This document shows positions 8,870 through 16,225 of a stretch of 32,911 nt of DNA, one piece after another. The stretch spans positions 1-32,911 of the forward strand of contig CASELE010000020.1 of the NCBI GenBank assembly GCA_949288735.1, written 5' to 3'. Within the stretch, counting starts at the first letter, position 1. Each line of letters opens with the position of its first letter. The position numbers were made by a program, and so were the translations under genes. The notes under the pieces were generated by a model. The model ran no database searches. It saw only the letters and a program-made list of their open reading frames with translations, and was not told where the DNA came from. The stretch is from an uncultured Alistipes sp. Lineage in GTDB: Bacteria > Bacteroidota > Bacteroidia > Bacteroidales > Rikenellaceae.

Positions 8870-10297
8870 ATGAAACTCCTGCTTCTTCCATGCCTCGTGC
8901 TCTGTCTCGGCGGCAGCGTCGCGGCACAAAGCCCTTCGCGGGCGACTTTCGGTCGCGAGCCGCTGCGCGGTCCGCTCGTCGCGGCCCCCACGGCCGCCGA
9001 AGCCGAATATGCCGGGCCGCGTCCGAGCCGCTATCTCGCCCCCATCGAAGCGTGGAGTGTCGCGGGCGATTCGCTCACGGCACGCTTCACCCGCCCCTTC
9101 GCCTGGGCCAACCGGCAGATATTCCTCCACATGGAAGCGGCGGTATCCGAATACGAAGTGGCCGTCAACGGCCGCACCGTGGCCTATAACGCCGACCCCA
9201 ACTACCCGGCCGACTTCAACCTGACGAAATATGCCGGAGAGGGGACCAATCGGCTCACCGTACGCTTCGAGCGTCCCTCGGCCATGGCTCCGCTCGAGAG
9301 CTGGAAGGAGGGCGGCCCGCGCACGCCCGACGGCCGCGGCGCCTACATCTACAGCCAGCCGACGATGTACATCCGCGACGTGGCGGTCCGCTGCCGCGAC
9401 GTGGCCGGCACCCCGAAGGCCGAGATCGCCGTCGCGGTACGCACGGCGGCCCTCAACGACAAGACCTCGCGCATCCACTACGACCTGCGCACGGCCGACG
9501 GCGCCCGCCTCACGTCGGGCCATGCCGACCTTACGCTCGGCATGCGCGGCGAGGACACGGTGCGCCTCTTCGTCTCACTGCCCGACACGCTGCTCTGGAG
9601 CGCCGGCCGCCCCGTACGGTGCGACCTGCGTCTGTGCACGCAGTACATGGGCCGATACGTGGAGTACATGCGCGTACCGCTGGGATTCCGCACCGTAGGA
9701 ATGCAGGGCGACACCCTGCTCATCAACGGCACCCCCACGCCGCTCCGCATCCGTGAGGTCCGCCCGGCCGAAGCCTCTCCGGAACTCGTCGGACGGCTGA
9801 AAGCCGAGGGCTACAACGCCGCCCGGCTCACGGCCGGTGCCGTGAACGGCGCCTTCTACGAAGCCTGCGACTCGCTGGGGCTCTATGTCGTGGCACAGAT
9901 TCCCGTCGATACGCGCCTGAGCGGCCCCGACATCCGACGGGGAGGCAATCCGTCGAACGACCCGGCCTGGCTGCCCGCCTACATCGAACGGACGACAGAC
10001 GCCTGCCATGCGCTCGGACGCCACTCCTCGGTCATCGCCATCTCGCTGGCCGAGAAGTCGGCCAACGGCATCAACCTCTACGAGAGTTACCTGCATGCCA
10101 AGCGTCTGGCCGGCGACCTGCCCGTAATCTACCCCGACGCCGCGGGCGAATGGAACAGCGATCCGATACCCGCGACGGCGGTTCCCGTACCGCCCTCTGC
10201 ACGGGCAAGCGTGGAACAGGAGGAGAACCGTCCGCGCAAGGAGGCTCGGCGCGACCGGACGACCCGGCGGGAGAGAAAAACCCATACTACTGAATAA
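8870..10297 (+). CDS. Secreted GH2-like protein with degenerate active site
   Basis: A 475-residue exported protein with a Sec signal peptide (MKLLLLPCLV...GSVAAQ, cleavage near residue 20). Residues about 50-175 resemble the jelly-roll sugar-binding domain of glycoside hydrolase family 2 (FLHMEAAVSEYEVAVNGRTV, LTVRFERPS). An Ig-like sandwich domain follows (about 180-275), then a shortened barrel-like region with the GH2-type string HSSVIAISLAEKSANG (385-400). In active GH2 enzymes this motif is SLGNES with Glu as acid/base; here the aligned residues read A-E-K, so the catalytic Glu is replaced by Lys396. The chain ends soon afterwards in a basic, disordered tail and has no room for the nucleophile half of a full barrel. 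I infer a carbohydrate-binding or pseudo-enzyme role. GH2 kinship is moderate confidence. Confidence 0.7.
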   Translation: MKLLLLPCLVLCLGGSVAAQSPSRATFGREPLRGPLVAAPTAAEAEYAGPRPSRYLAPIEAWSVAGDSLTARFTRPFAWANRQIFLHMEAAVSEYEVAVNGRTVAYNADPNYPADFNLTKYAGEGTNRLTVRFERPSAMAPLESWKEGGPRTPDGRGAYIYSQPTMYIRDVAVRCRDVAGTPKAEIAVAVRTAALNDKTSRIHYDLRTADGARLTSGHADLTLGMRGEDTVRLFVSLPDTLLWSAGRPVRCDLRLCTQYMGRYVEYMRVPLGFRTVGMQGDTLLINGTPTPLRIREVRPAEASPELVGRLKAEGYNAARLTAGAVNGAFYEACDSLGLYVVAQIPVDTRLSGPDIRRGGNPSNDPAWLPAYIERTTDACHALGRHSSVIAISLAEKSANGINLYESYLHAKRLAGDLPVIYPDAAGEWNSDPIPATAVPVPPSARASVEQEENRPRKEARRDRTTRRERKTHTTE

Positions 10298-10321
10298 CAG
10301 GCGATAGATGGCTATCTCCTG
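10298..10321 (+). terminator. Weak hairpin after the GH2-like gene
   Basis: CAGG (10298-10301) pairs with CCTG (10318-10321) and GATAG (10303-10307) with CTATC (10312-10316), with a 4-nt loop and one internal mismatch. There is no T run directly after it, so this is only a candidate. Confidence 0.3.
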
Positions 10322-10361
10322 CTACACGGAAAAATTATTTCACATTTTTTTTGCGGAAAAT

Positions 10362-10392
10362 TTTGGATTTCCACAAAACACCCCTATATTTG
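10362..10392 (+). promoter_or_regulatory. Consensus Bacteroidota promoter of tRNA-Lys
   Basis: A -33 TTTG (10362-10365) is separated by exactly 19 nt from a -7 TATATTTG (10385-10392). The tRNA begins 12 nt after the -7 element. This is one of the two best-formed promoters in the window. Confidence 0.8.
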
Positions 10393-10403
10393 CACTCGCA
10401 ATT

Positions 10404-10476
10404 GCCTCTTTAGCTCAGTTGGTAGAGCACGACACTCTTAATGTTGGGGTCCAGGGTTCGAGCCCCTGAGGAGGTA
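10404..10476 (+). tRNA. tRNA-Lys (anticodon CUU)
   Basis: A 73-nt cloverleaf reads AAG codons. The acceptor stem is GCCTCTT with AGGAGGT, the D arm is GCTC/GAGC, and the anticodon stem CGACA/TGTTG encloses the loop CTCTTAA with anticodon CTT. The variable loop is GGGTC and the T arm CAGGG-TTCGAGC-CCCTG. The discriminator base is A. The 3' CCA is not encoded, which is normal in this phylum. Confidence 0.96.
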
Positions 10477-10479
10477 CGG

Positions 10480-10513
10480 AAAGGTCGAGCGACGCAAGTC
10501 ACCCGACCTTTTT
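10480..10513 (+). terminator. Intrinsic terminator of tRNA-Lys
   Basis: AAAGGTCG (10480-10487) pairs with CGACCTTT (10504-10511) and a five-base T run overlaps the 3' arm (10509-10513). It begins 4 nt after the tRNA. Confidence 0.8.
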
Positions 10514-10620
10514 CGTTTTCATACAGCAGGCGGCTCCCCTTCCGGTTCCGGAGAAAAGCTGCGAACGCTCTCCGGCCGCCTTGACGGCGAAAGGCAGAGA
10601 CTGCGCCCGGCACAAGGGCG

Positions 10621-11391
10621 TCAGCGGCCGCCGAGCAGCCGCAACAGCACCTCGGGCCGGTCGGTCGTGATGTAATCCACGCCCAGCTGCACGAAGTAGC
10701 GCATATCCGCCTCGTCGTTTACCGTCCAGACATTGACCTCCAAACCCTCCCCGTGCGCCTCGACCACCCATTCGGGATGAGCCCGCAGCACCTCCTTCGA
10801 ATAGTCTATACCGGTAAGTCCGAGAGCCTTCACCCGGTGCGGCGCCAGATCGCCCTCCAGATAGAAGACGCGGGAATCGGGAGCCTCCTTGCGAAATGCG
10901 AGGCAGGCGTTGATCGAGAAGGCGATATAGTCGGTCCGCTCCTCCAGTCCATACCGGCGTATCATGCGCACGATCTTCGCCGCGGCCCGGTCTTCACGGC
11001 GCAGGTCGGTGAGCGACTTCAGTTCCAGAACCAGCCGCGTCTGCGGATATTCGCGCACGGTGCGCAGATAGGCGTCGAGCGAAGGTATATTCTCGCCATT
11101 GGGCAGCACGATGCTGCGGATTATCCGCTCCTTGTCGCGCTCCATGTCGATCTGTGTATCGCCGTACACCCGGTCGTGGGCGACCACGAGCCCGTCGTCG
11201 GCCGTCAGCCAGACATCCATCTCCGAACCGTAGAGACCGAGTTCCGCGGCCGCAGCGAACGACGCCAGCGAATTCTGGGCCGCTCCTTCGGCCTGCCAGT
11301 GTCCGCGATGGGCCACGACGCGCGGCTGCGCCGCTGCCGCGGTCGCAGCGAGCAGCCCGAAGGCCGTGAACAGAAGAGCTCTTCCTTTCAT
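10621..11391 (-). CDS. Secreted glycerophosphodiester phosphodiesterase (GDPD) family protein
   Basis: A 256-residue exported protein predicted to hydrolyse glycerophosphodiesters to glycerol-3-phosphate and an alcohol. The signal peptide is MKGRALLFTAFGLLAATAAAAQ. The catalytic motif HRGHWQAEGAAQNSLASF lies just after it. EMDVWLTADDGLVVAHD supplies the Glu-x-Asp metal ligands and the second catalytic His, and LVLELKSL supplies a further conserved Glu. The C-terminal EVNVWTVNDEADMRYFVQLGVDYITTDRP is the typical GDPD end. The start at 11391 is preferred because it opens the signal peptide and lies about 25 nt after a TATCTTTG element. The frame also opens at 11406 and 11445, and the latter is upstream of that promoter. 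Cellular location is periplasmic by inference. Confidence 0.92.
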   Translation of the reverse strand: MKGRALLFTAFGLLAATAAAAQPRVVAHRGHWQAEGAAQNSLASFAAAAELGLYGSEMDVWLTADDGLVVAHDRVYGDTQIDMERDKERIIRSIVLPNGENIPSLDAYLRTVREYPQTRLVLELKSLTDLRREDRAAAKIVRMIRRYGLEERTDYIAFSINACLAFRKEAPDSRVFYLEGDLAPHRVKALGLTGIDYSKEVLRAHPEWVVEAHGEGLEVNVWTVNDEADMRYFVQLGVDYITTDRPEVLLRLLGGR

Positions 11392-11416
11392 AAGGTTATC
11401 CTGCATTGTCCGGATA

Positions 11417-11424
11417 CAAAGATA
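11417..11424 (-). promoter_or_regulatory. -7 element of the GDPD gene
   Basis: TATCTTTG on the minus strand, with a partial -33 match (GTTG at 11445-11448) about 20 nt upstream of it. It argues for the start at 11391 rather than 11445. Confidence 0.6.
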
Positions 11425-11526
11425 GGGGTTCCGGAGCAGCCGCACAACCCTCCGATCCGGATTTCACAAACACTTCATAAGGTCATCCGCTCCGCCGGGC
11501 GTGTTGTTTATTATCCGAATATTTTG

Positions 11527-11534
11527 TATATTTG
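11527..11534 (+). promoter_or_regulatory. -7 element of the small secreted protein gene
   Basis: TATATTTG with a partial -33 match (GTTG at 11503-11506) spaced 20 nt. It implies a leader of roughly 75-80 nt before the ATG at 11618. Confidence 0.55.
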
Positions 11535-11617
11535 TACCAACGGCCTGAGATGCAGGATTCCTGCCCCGGCTGCCGCAGGACGATAGAGAGACACAACCCG
11601 CTTAATACGACAGAACC

Positions 11618-11974
11618 ATGAAACCGACGAAACTCATCTGCTGCAGCGCGGCGCTTGCCCTCTGCACACTCGCCGCCGCGGCGCAGGAGCGCATCACCTG
11701 GCGCGACGGATTCCGGTTCGATTTTCTGTCGAACATGAACATATCCATCAATTCGAGAGAAGCCGCAAGCTTCCAGGGCGAAAAATATGTTCTTTCCAAC
11801 CAGAACAAACGATTATTTCAACCGGGATTTTTGGCAGGTATGGGATATACCAGCGGCCGCGTAGATATCGGTACGGTAGCCTATTTTACATCCATATGGA
11901 ACAAGGACAGCGGCATGTTTAGCCACGTATGGCCCCTCACGTTCGAGTTGGCAGTACGTTTCGGACGCAACTGA
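11618..11974 (+). CDS. Small secreted protein, unrecognised, beta-strand rich
   Basis: A 118-residue product with a clear signal peptide (MKPTKLICCSAALALCTLAAAAQ). The mature part is about 95 residues, with alternating polar and aromatic residues (DGFRFDFLSNMNISIN, PGFLAGMGYTSGRVDIGTVAYFTS, WPLTFELAVRFGRN). That pattern and the final FELAVRF resemble outer-membrane beta-strands, but the protein is too short for a full eight-strand barrel. I do not recognise the family. It has its own promoter element and a strong downstream hairpin, which supports it being a real, separately transcribed gene. It could alternatively be the truncated remnant of a larger barrel protein. Confidence 0.7.
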   Translation: MKPTKLICCSAALALCTLAAAAQERITWRDGFRFDFLSNMNISINSREAASFQGEKYVLSNQNKRLFQPGFLAGMGYTSGRVDIGTVAYFTSIWNKDSGMFSHVWPLTFELAVRFGRN

Positions 11975-11999
11975 ATAAGATTCACGTAGCGGAGGCATG

Positions 12000-12044
12000 A
12001 AAGCGGAGGCGCGGAATCCCATTTGGATTCCGCGCCTCCGCTTT
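12000..12044. terminator. Perfect 20-bp inverted repeat between convergent genes
   Basis: Bases 12000-12019 and 12025-12044 are exact reverse complements around a 5-nt loop (CATTT). The repeat lies between the stops of the small secreted protein and the acetyltransferase gene, so it can serve as a shared terminator. T runs on both sides are short. Confidence 0.65.
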
Positions 12045-12059
12045 CCATTTCGTGCCGGA

Positions 12060-12593
12060 TCAGCCCAGCAGCCGCTGCATCGTCACCACATCGCGGTAGC
12101 CCTCCGGGGTACGGAGCCAGTCGCGACGCACGCCGCAGGAGACGAATCCGGCCCGTCGGAAGAGGGCGAGGCCCGCCGCATTGTCGGCCGCCGTCTCGCA
12201 CCAGAGCTGATGCATGCCGAACACCTCCCGGGCATAGCCGCAAAGCAGCTCCAGCGCTTCGGAGGCGTAACCGCGACGGCGGACCGCCGCATCGTAGACG
12301 AGAATCCCCACGCCGGCGCGCAGGTGCTGCGGGTCAAAGTCGAAGAGGTCCACAGCACCGACGGGCTCTGCATCGCGCTCCGCACCGGCCGGCTCGATCA
12401 TCAGCCGCTGCTGACGCGTCTGCCAGAGGTCGTACCGCTGCCGCTCGACGAAGCGGCGCAGCTGCTCGCGCGAGCATGGGGCCGTCGTGCCGCTCACCGT
12501 CCACACCGCAGGGTCGTTCTCCCAGGCGAACATCGGGTCGATGTCGCGCGGTTCGACCGCCCGCAGACGGCAGATATCCCCCTCGAGCCTCAT
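12060..12593 (-). CDS. GNAT-family N-acetyltransferase (RimJ/RimL-like)
   Basis: A 177-residue cytoplasmic acetyltransferase using acetyl-CoA. It has the Acetyltransf_3 layout: an N-terminal LRAVEPRDIDPMFAWENDPAVW, the central PVGAVDLFDFDPQHLRAGVGILV strands, and the acetyl-CoA pyrophosphate loop in RRRGYASEALELLCGYA (Q/R-x-x-G-x-G/A motif). LWCETAADNAAGLALFRRAGFVSCGVRRDW closes the fold. Relatives acetylate ribosomal protein N-termini, spermidine or small amines; the substrate here cannot be read off. The ATG shares its last base region with the TGA of the upstream ROK gene (TGATG junction), so the two are translationally coupled. Confidence 0.88.
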   Translation of the reverse strand: MRLEGDICRLRAVEPRDIDPMFAWENDPAVWTVSGTTAPCSREQLRRFVERQRYDLWQTRQQRLMIEPAGAERDAEPVGAVDLFDFDPQHLRAGVGILVYDAAVRRRGYASEALELLCGYAREVFGMHQLWCETAADNAAGLALFRRAGFVSCGVRRDWLRTPEGYRDVVTMQRLLG

Positions 12594-13843
12594 CAGGCGC
12601 CGATCACCTTGTTGCGGACGAGCATGGCCGCGCCCCAGGCATTGGCCTGGTCGTTCATTGTCGAGAGCCGGAAATCGGTATCCTTGTAGACGAGGTTGAG
12701 CGAATACTTGTTCGTCGCGGACTTGAGCGGCAGCATCAGATAGTCGCCCGCAGCGGCGAGGTTGCCGCCCAGAATCACCGTCTCGGGGTTGAAGATGTTG
12801 ATGAGTATGGCCACCGCCTTGCCCACCTTCTCGCCCGCCTCCTCGATGAGTTCGATCGAGAGGTTGTCATCGTTCAGGGCCGCAGCGACGATGTCGTCGA
12901 TATGTATCGTCCGGCCGCTGTCGTACTGCTCGCGCAGGATGGTATTGACGCCCTGCTCGATCTTCGAACGCATGCGGTTCTCGATGGCGATGCCCGAGAC
13001 CTCCGTCTCGAGACACCCCTTCTTGCCGCACGAACAGATGAGTTCGTTGTCGAAGAAGGGAATATGGCCGAACTCGCCGGCAAAACCGCTCTTGCCGTAG
13101 TAGATCTTGCCGTCGATCACGATGCCGACCGCCACGCCGCGGCCCAGATGGAGATAGAGGACATTCTGCTCATCGTGCGGCCGTGCTACCGTATACTCCG
13201 CATAACAGCGGGCGCGCGTATCGTTTTCGAGCAGCACACAGACGCCGAGACGCTCGGAGAGAAGATCGCGCAACGGATGGTCGGGCGACGCGAAGTACTT
13301 GAAACTGCGGCCCGTTTCGGGATTCACGCGACCCGTGATGCCCACGCCGATGCCCAACAGCCTGCTGCGGTCCACGCCGCTCTCGGCCAGGAAGGCGTCG
13401 ATATTGGCACAGATGCGGTCGAGGCACTGCGGACGGTCGGTCAGTTCGAAATCACTGTCGTTCCGCTCGAAGACCACGCGATTCTGCAGATCGATGAGAA
13501 TGTAGTTCATGCTGTCGCGGCCCACATTCACGCCGGCGAAGTAGACTTCCGCATTGGCCAGACCGTAGATGTTGGGACGCCGGCCGCCCGAAGTCTCCAC
13601 CTTGCCCTGATCGGTGACGATACCGTCGTCCACGAGATCCTGCACCAGCTTGGTGATGGTCGGGATGCTGATGTGCAGTTCGCGCATCAGATCGGCGAGC
13701 GTACATTCGCCCTTCACGGCCATGTAGGCGATGATGCTGCGCTTGATGAGGTTGTTCTTGTACGACACGCCCTTCTGCGGCATGTCGCTCTCGGTTACGT
13801 TGAAATAGTCAATAAGTGATGTCATCGTATCTGTTTTTTGCAT
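12593..13843 (-). CDS. ROK-family transcriptional regulator (NagC/XylR-like)
   Basis: A 416-residue repressor-type ROK protein. An N-terminal winged helix-turn-helix (about residues 25-85: NLIKRSIIAYMAVKGECTLA, ISIPTITKLVQDLVDDGIV) precedes a sugar-kinase-like ROK domain with GVNVGRDSMNYIL and the ATP/sugar region VGITGRVNPETG. The zinc-binding signature is CSCGKKGCLE within GHIPFFDNELICSCGKKGCLETEVSG. Such proteins bind a sugar or sugar phosphate and release DNA. No sugar operon adjoins it, only a coupled GNAT gene, so its regulon is elsewhere or unknown. The ATG at 13843 sits 17 nt after a full consensus promoter; 13825 is an alternative start. Confidence 0.92.
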   Translation of the reverse strand: MQKTDTMTSLIDYFNVTESDMPQKGVSYKNNLIKRSIIAYMAVKGECTLADLMRELHISIPTITKLVQDLVDDGIVTDQGKVETSGGRRPNIYGLANAEVYFAGVNVGRDSMNYILIDLQNRVVFERNDSDFELTDRPQCLDRICANIDAFLAESGVDRSRLLGIGVGITGRVNPETGRSFKYFASPDHPLRDLLSERLGVCVLLENDTRARCYAEYTVARPHDEQNVLYLHLGRGVAVGIVIDGKIYYGKSGFAGEFGHIPFFDNELICSCGKKGCLETEVSGIAIENRMRSKIEQGVNTILREQYDSGRTIHIDDIVAAALNDDNLSIELIEEAGEKVGKAVAILINIFNPETVILGGNLAAAGDYLMLPLKSATNKYSLNLVYKDTDFRLSTMNDQANAWGAAMLVRNKVIGA

Positions 13844-13860
13844 TTTTATCCTGTTCGTTG

Positions 13861-13892
13861 CAAATATAAACGTTTACACAAAACCATCCAAA
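13861..13892 (-). promoter_or_regulatory. Full consensus promoter of the ROK-GNAT operon
   Basis: On the minus strand, TTTG (13892-13889) is followed after 20 nt by TATATTTG (13868-13861). Both elements match the Bacteroidota consensus exactly, giving a predicted leader of about 10 nt. Confidence 0.8.
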
Positions 13893-14011
13893 TCCATATT
13901 AAAAAATTGACAATTTTTTCCATTTTTTTCATCTACCCTCGCGCCATAACCCGAAACATGCGCTCTGAAGACCGTCCGAAGGAGACACTTCGCAGAATCG
14001 GCCCCGCCGAT

Positions 14012-14047
14012 AAAAAAGGAGGGCGACCCGCTGACGGGTCGCCCTCC
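14012..14047 (-). terminator. Intrinsic terminator after fabD
   Basis: A perfect 13-bp stem (14018-14030 with 14035-14047) with a 4-nt loop. On the minus strand it is followed by six T (complement of the A run at 14012-14017). It lies about 30 nt past the fabD stop. Confidence 0.9.
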
Positions 14048-14075
14048 GCACGTTCGGGCCGCCGGCCGCAACGCA

Positions 14076-14957
14076 TCAGAGCGTCGCCTTCGACTCGACG
14101 GTCACAGAACCGTCCACCTTGCGGATGAGGCCCTGGAGCACCGTACCGGGACCGAGCTCCGTGAACTCGGTCACGCCGTCGGCCAGCATGTGCCGCACGA
14201 TCTGGGTCCAGCGCACGGGAGCCGTCAGCTGGGCGATGAGGTTGGCGCGTATCTCGGCCGGATCGGTATGAGGCTTCGCATCGACATTCTGATAGATCGG
14301 GCACGAAGGCGCATGGAAGGGGGCTTCGGCGATCGCCCGCTCCAGTTCGACACGTGCGGGCTCCATCAGTGGCGAATGGAAGGCACCGCCCACCGAGAGA
14401 CGCAGCGCCCGCTTCGCCCCGGCCTCCTTGGCCAGTGCGCAGACGGCATCGACCGCCTCGACCGCACCCGAAATCACGAGCTGGCCCGGGCAGTTGTAGT
14501 TCGCGGCCACAACCACGCCGTCGACCGAAGCGCAGAGCTCCTCCACCTTCTCGTCGGGCAGGGCAAGCACGGCGGCCATCGTACCGGGACGCTGCTCGCA
14601 GGCTCCCTGCATGGCCATCGCACGCTTCGACACGAGCCGCAGACCGTCCTCGAACGAGAGGGCGCCCGCCACCACCAGCGCCGAGAACTCGCCCAGCGAA
14701 TGTCCGGCCGCAGCATCGGGCACGACACCGAGAGCACGTGCCAGAACGACCGAATGGAGGAAGACGGCCGGCTGCGTCACCTTCGTCTGACGCAGCTCCT
14801 CGTCCGTACCGGCGAACATGATGTCCGTGATGCGGAAGCCGAGAATCTCGTTGGCCTTCTCGAAGAGGGCCTTGGCCTCGGGCACGTTGTCGTAGAGGTC
14901 CTTGCCCATGCCTACCGACTGGGCACCCTGACCCGGGAATACGTATGCGTGTTTCAT
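14076..14957 (-). CDS. fabD: Malonyl-CoA:ACP transacylase
   Basis: Transfers the malonyl group from malonyl-CoA to acyl carrier protein for type II fatty acid synthesis in the cytoplasm. The 293-residue length is standard. The N-terminal YVFPGQGAQSVGMG motif, the nucleophile Ser in AAGHSLGEFSAL (around residue 86), the conserved Arg in VSKRAMAMQ and the catalytic His in GGAFHSPLM are all present. The C-terminal FTELGPGTVLQGLIRK is typical. It is monocistronic here, with its own -7 element upstream and a strong terminator downstream, and it is not clustered with other fab genes. It is divergent from a lipoprotein gene whose promoter element is only about 20 bp away. Confidence 0.96.
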   Translation of the reverse strand: MKHAYVFPGQGAQSVGMGKDLYDNVPEAKALFEKANEILGFRITDIMFAGTDEELRQTKVTQPAVFLHSVVLARALGVVPDAAAGHSLGEFSALVVAGALSFEDGLRLVSKRAMAMQGACEQRPGTMAAVLALPDEKVEELCASVDGVVVAANYNCPGQLVISGAVEAVDAVCALAKEAGAKRALRLSVGGAFHSPLMEPARVELERAIAEAPFHAPSCPIYQNVDAKPHTDPAEIRANLIAQLTAPVRWTQIVRHMLADGVTEFTELGPGTVLQGLIRKVDGSVTVESKATL

Positions 14958-14985
14958 CTTCTCTGGTTTTTAGAGGTTGACGGGG

Positions 14986-14993
14986 CAAAGATA
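14986..14993 (-). promoter_or_regulatory. -7 element of fabD
   Basis: TATCTTTG on the minus strand, 28 nt upstream of the fabD ATG. Its -33 position would overlap the oppositely directed element at 15007-15014. Confidence 0.65.
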
Positions 14994-15006
14994 GAAATTT
15001 ATTCCA

Positions 15007-15014
15007 TATCTTTG
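15007..15014 (+). promoter_or_regulatory. -7 element of the DUF4465 lipoprotein gene
   Basis: TATCTTTG, followed by a GC-rich leader of about 140 nt before the ATG at 15158. The leader contains foldable repeats, including CGGTGCG (15103-15109) with CGCACCG (15127-15133). Confidence 0.55.
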
Positions 15015-15157
15015 CATCCGCCCGGGCCGCGGACGGCCGGCCGCCCGCGGCAGAAGCGGCACGCCGCCCGTCCGGAGGCGCCGGCTCCGCCACCGGAAAG
15101 AGCGGTGCGAAGCGCCGCCTCCGGTCCGCACCGTCTAACCTTCATACCTTATTAATT

Positions 15158-16198
15158 ATGATCCGCAAGATTTCTTCACTGCTCGGCGTCATCGCGCTGC
15201 TGGGCGCATTCACCGCCTGCTCCGACGACGAGAAACTGCCCTCCGCCGGCGAACCGCTGCAGCTCTCCGCGCCCGAAGTACAGCTGGTCGGTCTGCCCGC
15301 CGACTCGATCGTCATCCGCTGGGCGGCCGTGGAACACGCCTCGGCCTACGCCTGTTCGATCGACGGCGGCGAAGAGCTGACGACCACCGGGACGACCCAC
15401 GCCTTCTACGTCGAGCCGTCCGAACAGACGACGAACCATACGGTCGCCGTGCGTGCGCTCGCCGGCTCCTCCGACTATACCGATTCGGAGCCGGGCAGGC
15501 TGACCGTATCGGTACAGGCCCTGCTGTGCCTCGACTTCGAGGATGCCGACCTCGGCACCGAGGGCTACATCTGGGGCAAGCCCCTCGCCACGGAGCAGGA
15601 CGACTTCGACTGGCAGGGCAACCCCATCCGCTCGAACCTCTACTTCGGGGCCATCTACGAAGAGGGGTACGCCGAAGTATGGAGCTTCTATTCGGACAGC
15701 GGCCACACCTACGACGCGTGGAACGGCTTCGTCGTATCGAACCATACCGACACCGAGACGGAAGGCTACACCAACGACAAGAGCGTCTATGCGGGAGCGG
15801 GGGTCGAAGGCTCGGCCCGGTTCGCCGTGGGCTACTACGGAGCCTGGACCTCGCCGGCCGAACACGGCATACCCGCGATCCGCTTCGACAATCCGGCAAC
15901 GCTCCGCTCGGTTGCCGTAGCCCACACCACCTACGCCTACCGCTACCTCGCCGCCAACTACGAAGCCGGAGCGATGCCCGAATTCACGGTCGTGGCGACC
16001 GGTTACGACGAGCAGCAGAAGCAGACGGGGCGCGCCACGGTGACGCTGGCCGGCGAAGACCTGCTCGAAGAGGGCTGGTGCACGATGAATCTCTCGGATC
16101 TGACGGATGTAACGCGGCTCGAGTTCACCGTCGAATGCTCCGACGAGATGGCGCCGCTCTACTTCTGCATCGACAACCTGCGCTACCGCCTGCAATAA
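15158..16198 (+). CDS. DUF4465 lipoprotein with a fibronectin III-like domain
   Basis: A 346-residue exported lipoprotein. The signal peptide ends in a lipobox (GAFTAC) with Cys21 as the lipidation site. The following SDDEK is acidic, like the Bacteroidota surface-export signal, so exposure on the outer face of the outer membrane is inferred. Residues about 35-122 form a fibronectin III-like sandwich (VIRWAAVEHASAYACSIDG, HTVAVRAL). Residues about 125-346 match DUF4465, visible as WNGFVVSNHTD, GYTND, LRSVAVAHTTYAYRYL and the closing PLYFCIDNLRY. DUF4465 proteins are often extracellular glycan-associated proteins in gut Bacteroidota, but the ligand is unknown. rmuC follows 27 nt later, so the two are probably co-transcribed, an unexpected pairing. 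Confidence 0.85.
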   Translation: MIRKISSLLGVIALLGAFTACSDDEKLPSAGEPLQLSAPEVQLVGLPADSIVIRWAAVEHASAYACSIDGGEELTTTGTTHAFYVEPSEQTTNHTVAVRALAGSSDYTDSEPGRLTVSVQALLCLDFEDADLGTEGYIWGKPLATEQDDFDWQGNPIRSNLYFGAIYEEGYAEVWSFYSDSGHTYDAWNGFVVSNHTDTETEGYTNDKSVYAGAGVEGSARFAVGYYGAWTSPAEHGIPAIRFDNPATLRSVAVAHTTYAYRYLAANYEAGAMPEFTVVATGYDEQQKQTGRATVTLAGEDLLEEGWCTMNLSDLTDVTRLEFTVECSDEMAPLYFCIDNLRYRLQ

Positions 16199-16225
16199 GG
16201 AGCAGCAGCGTACACAAACAAAGCC

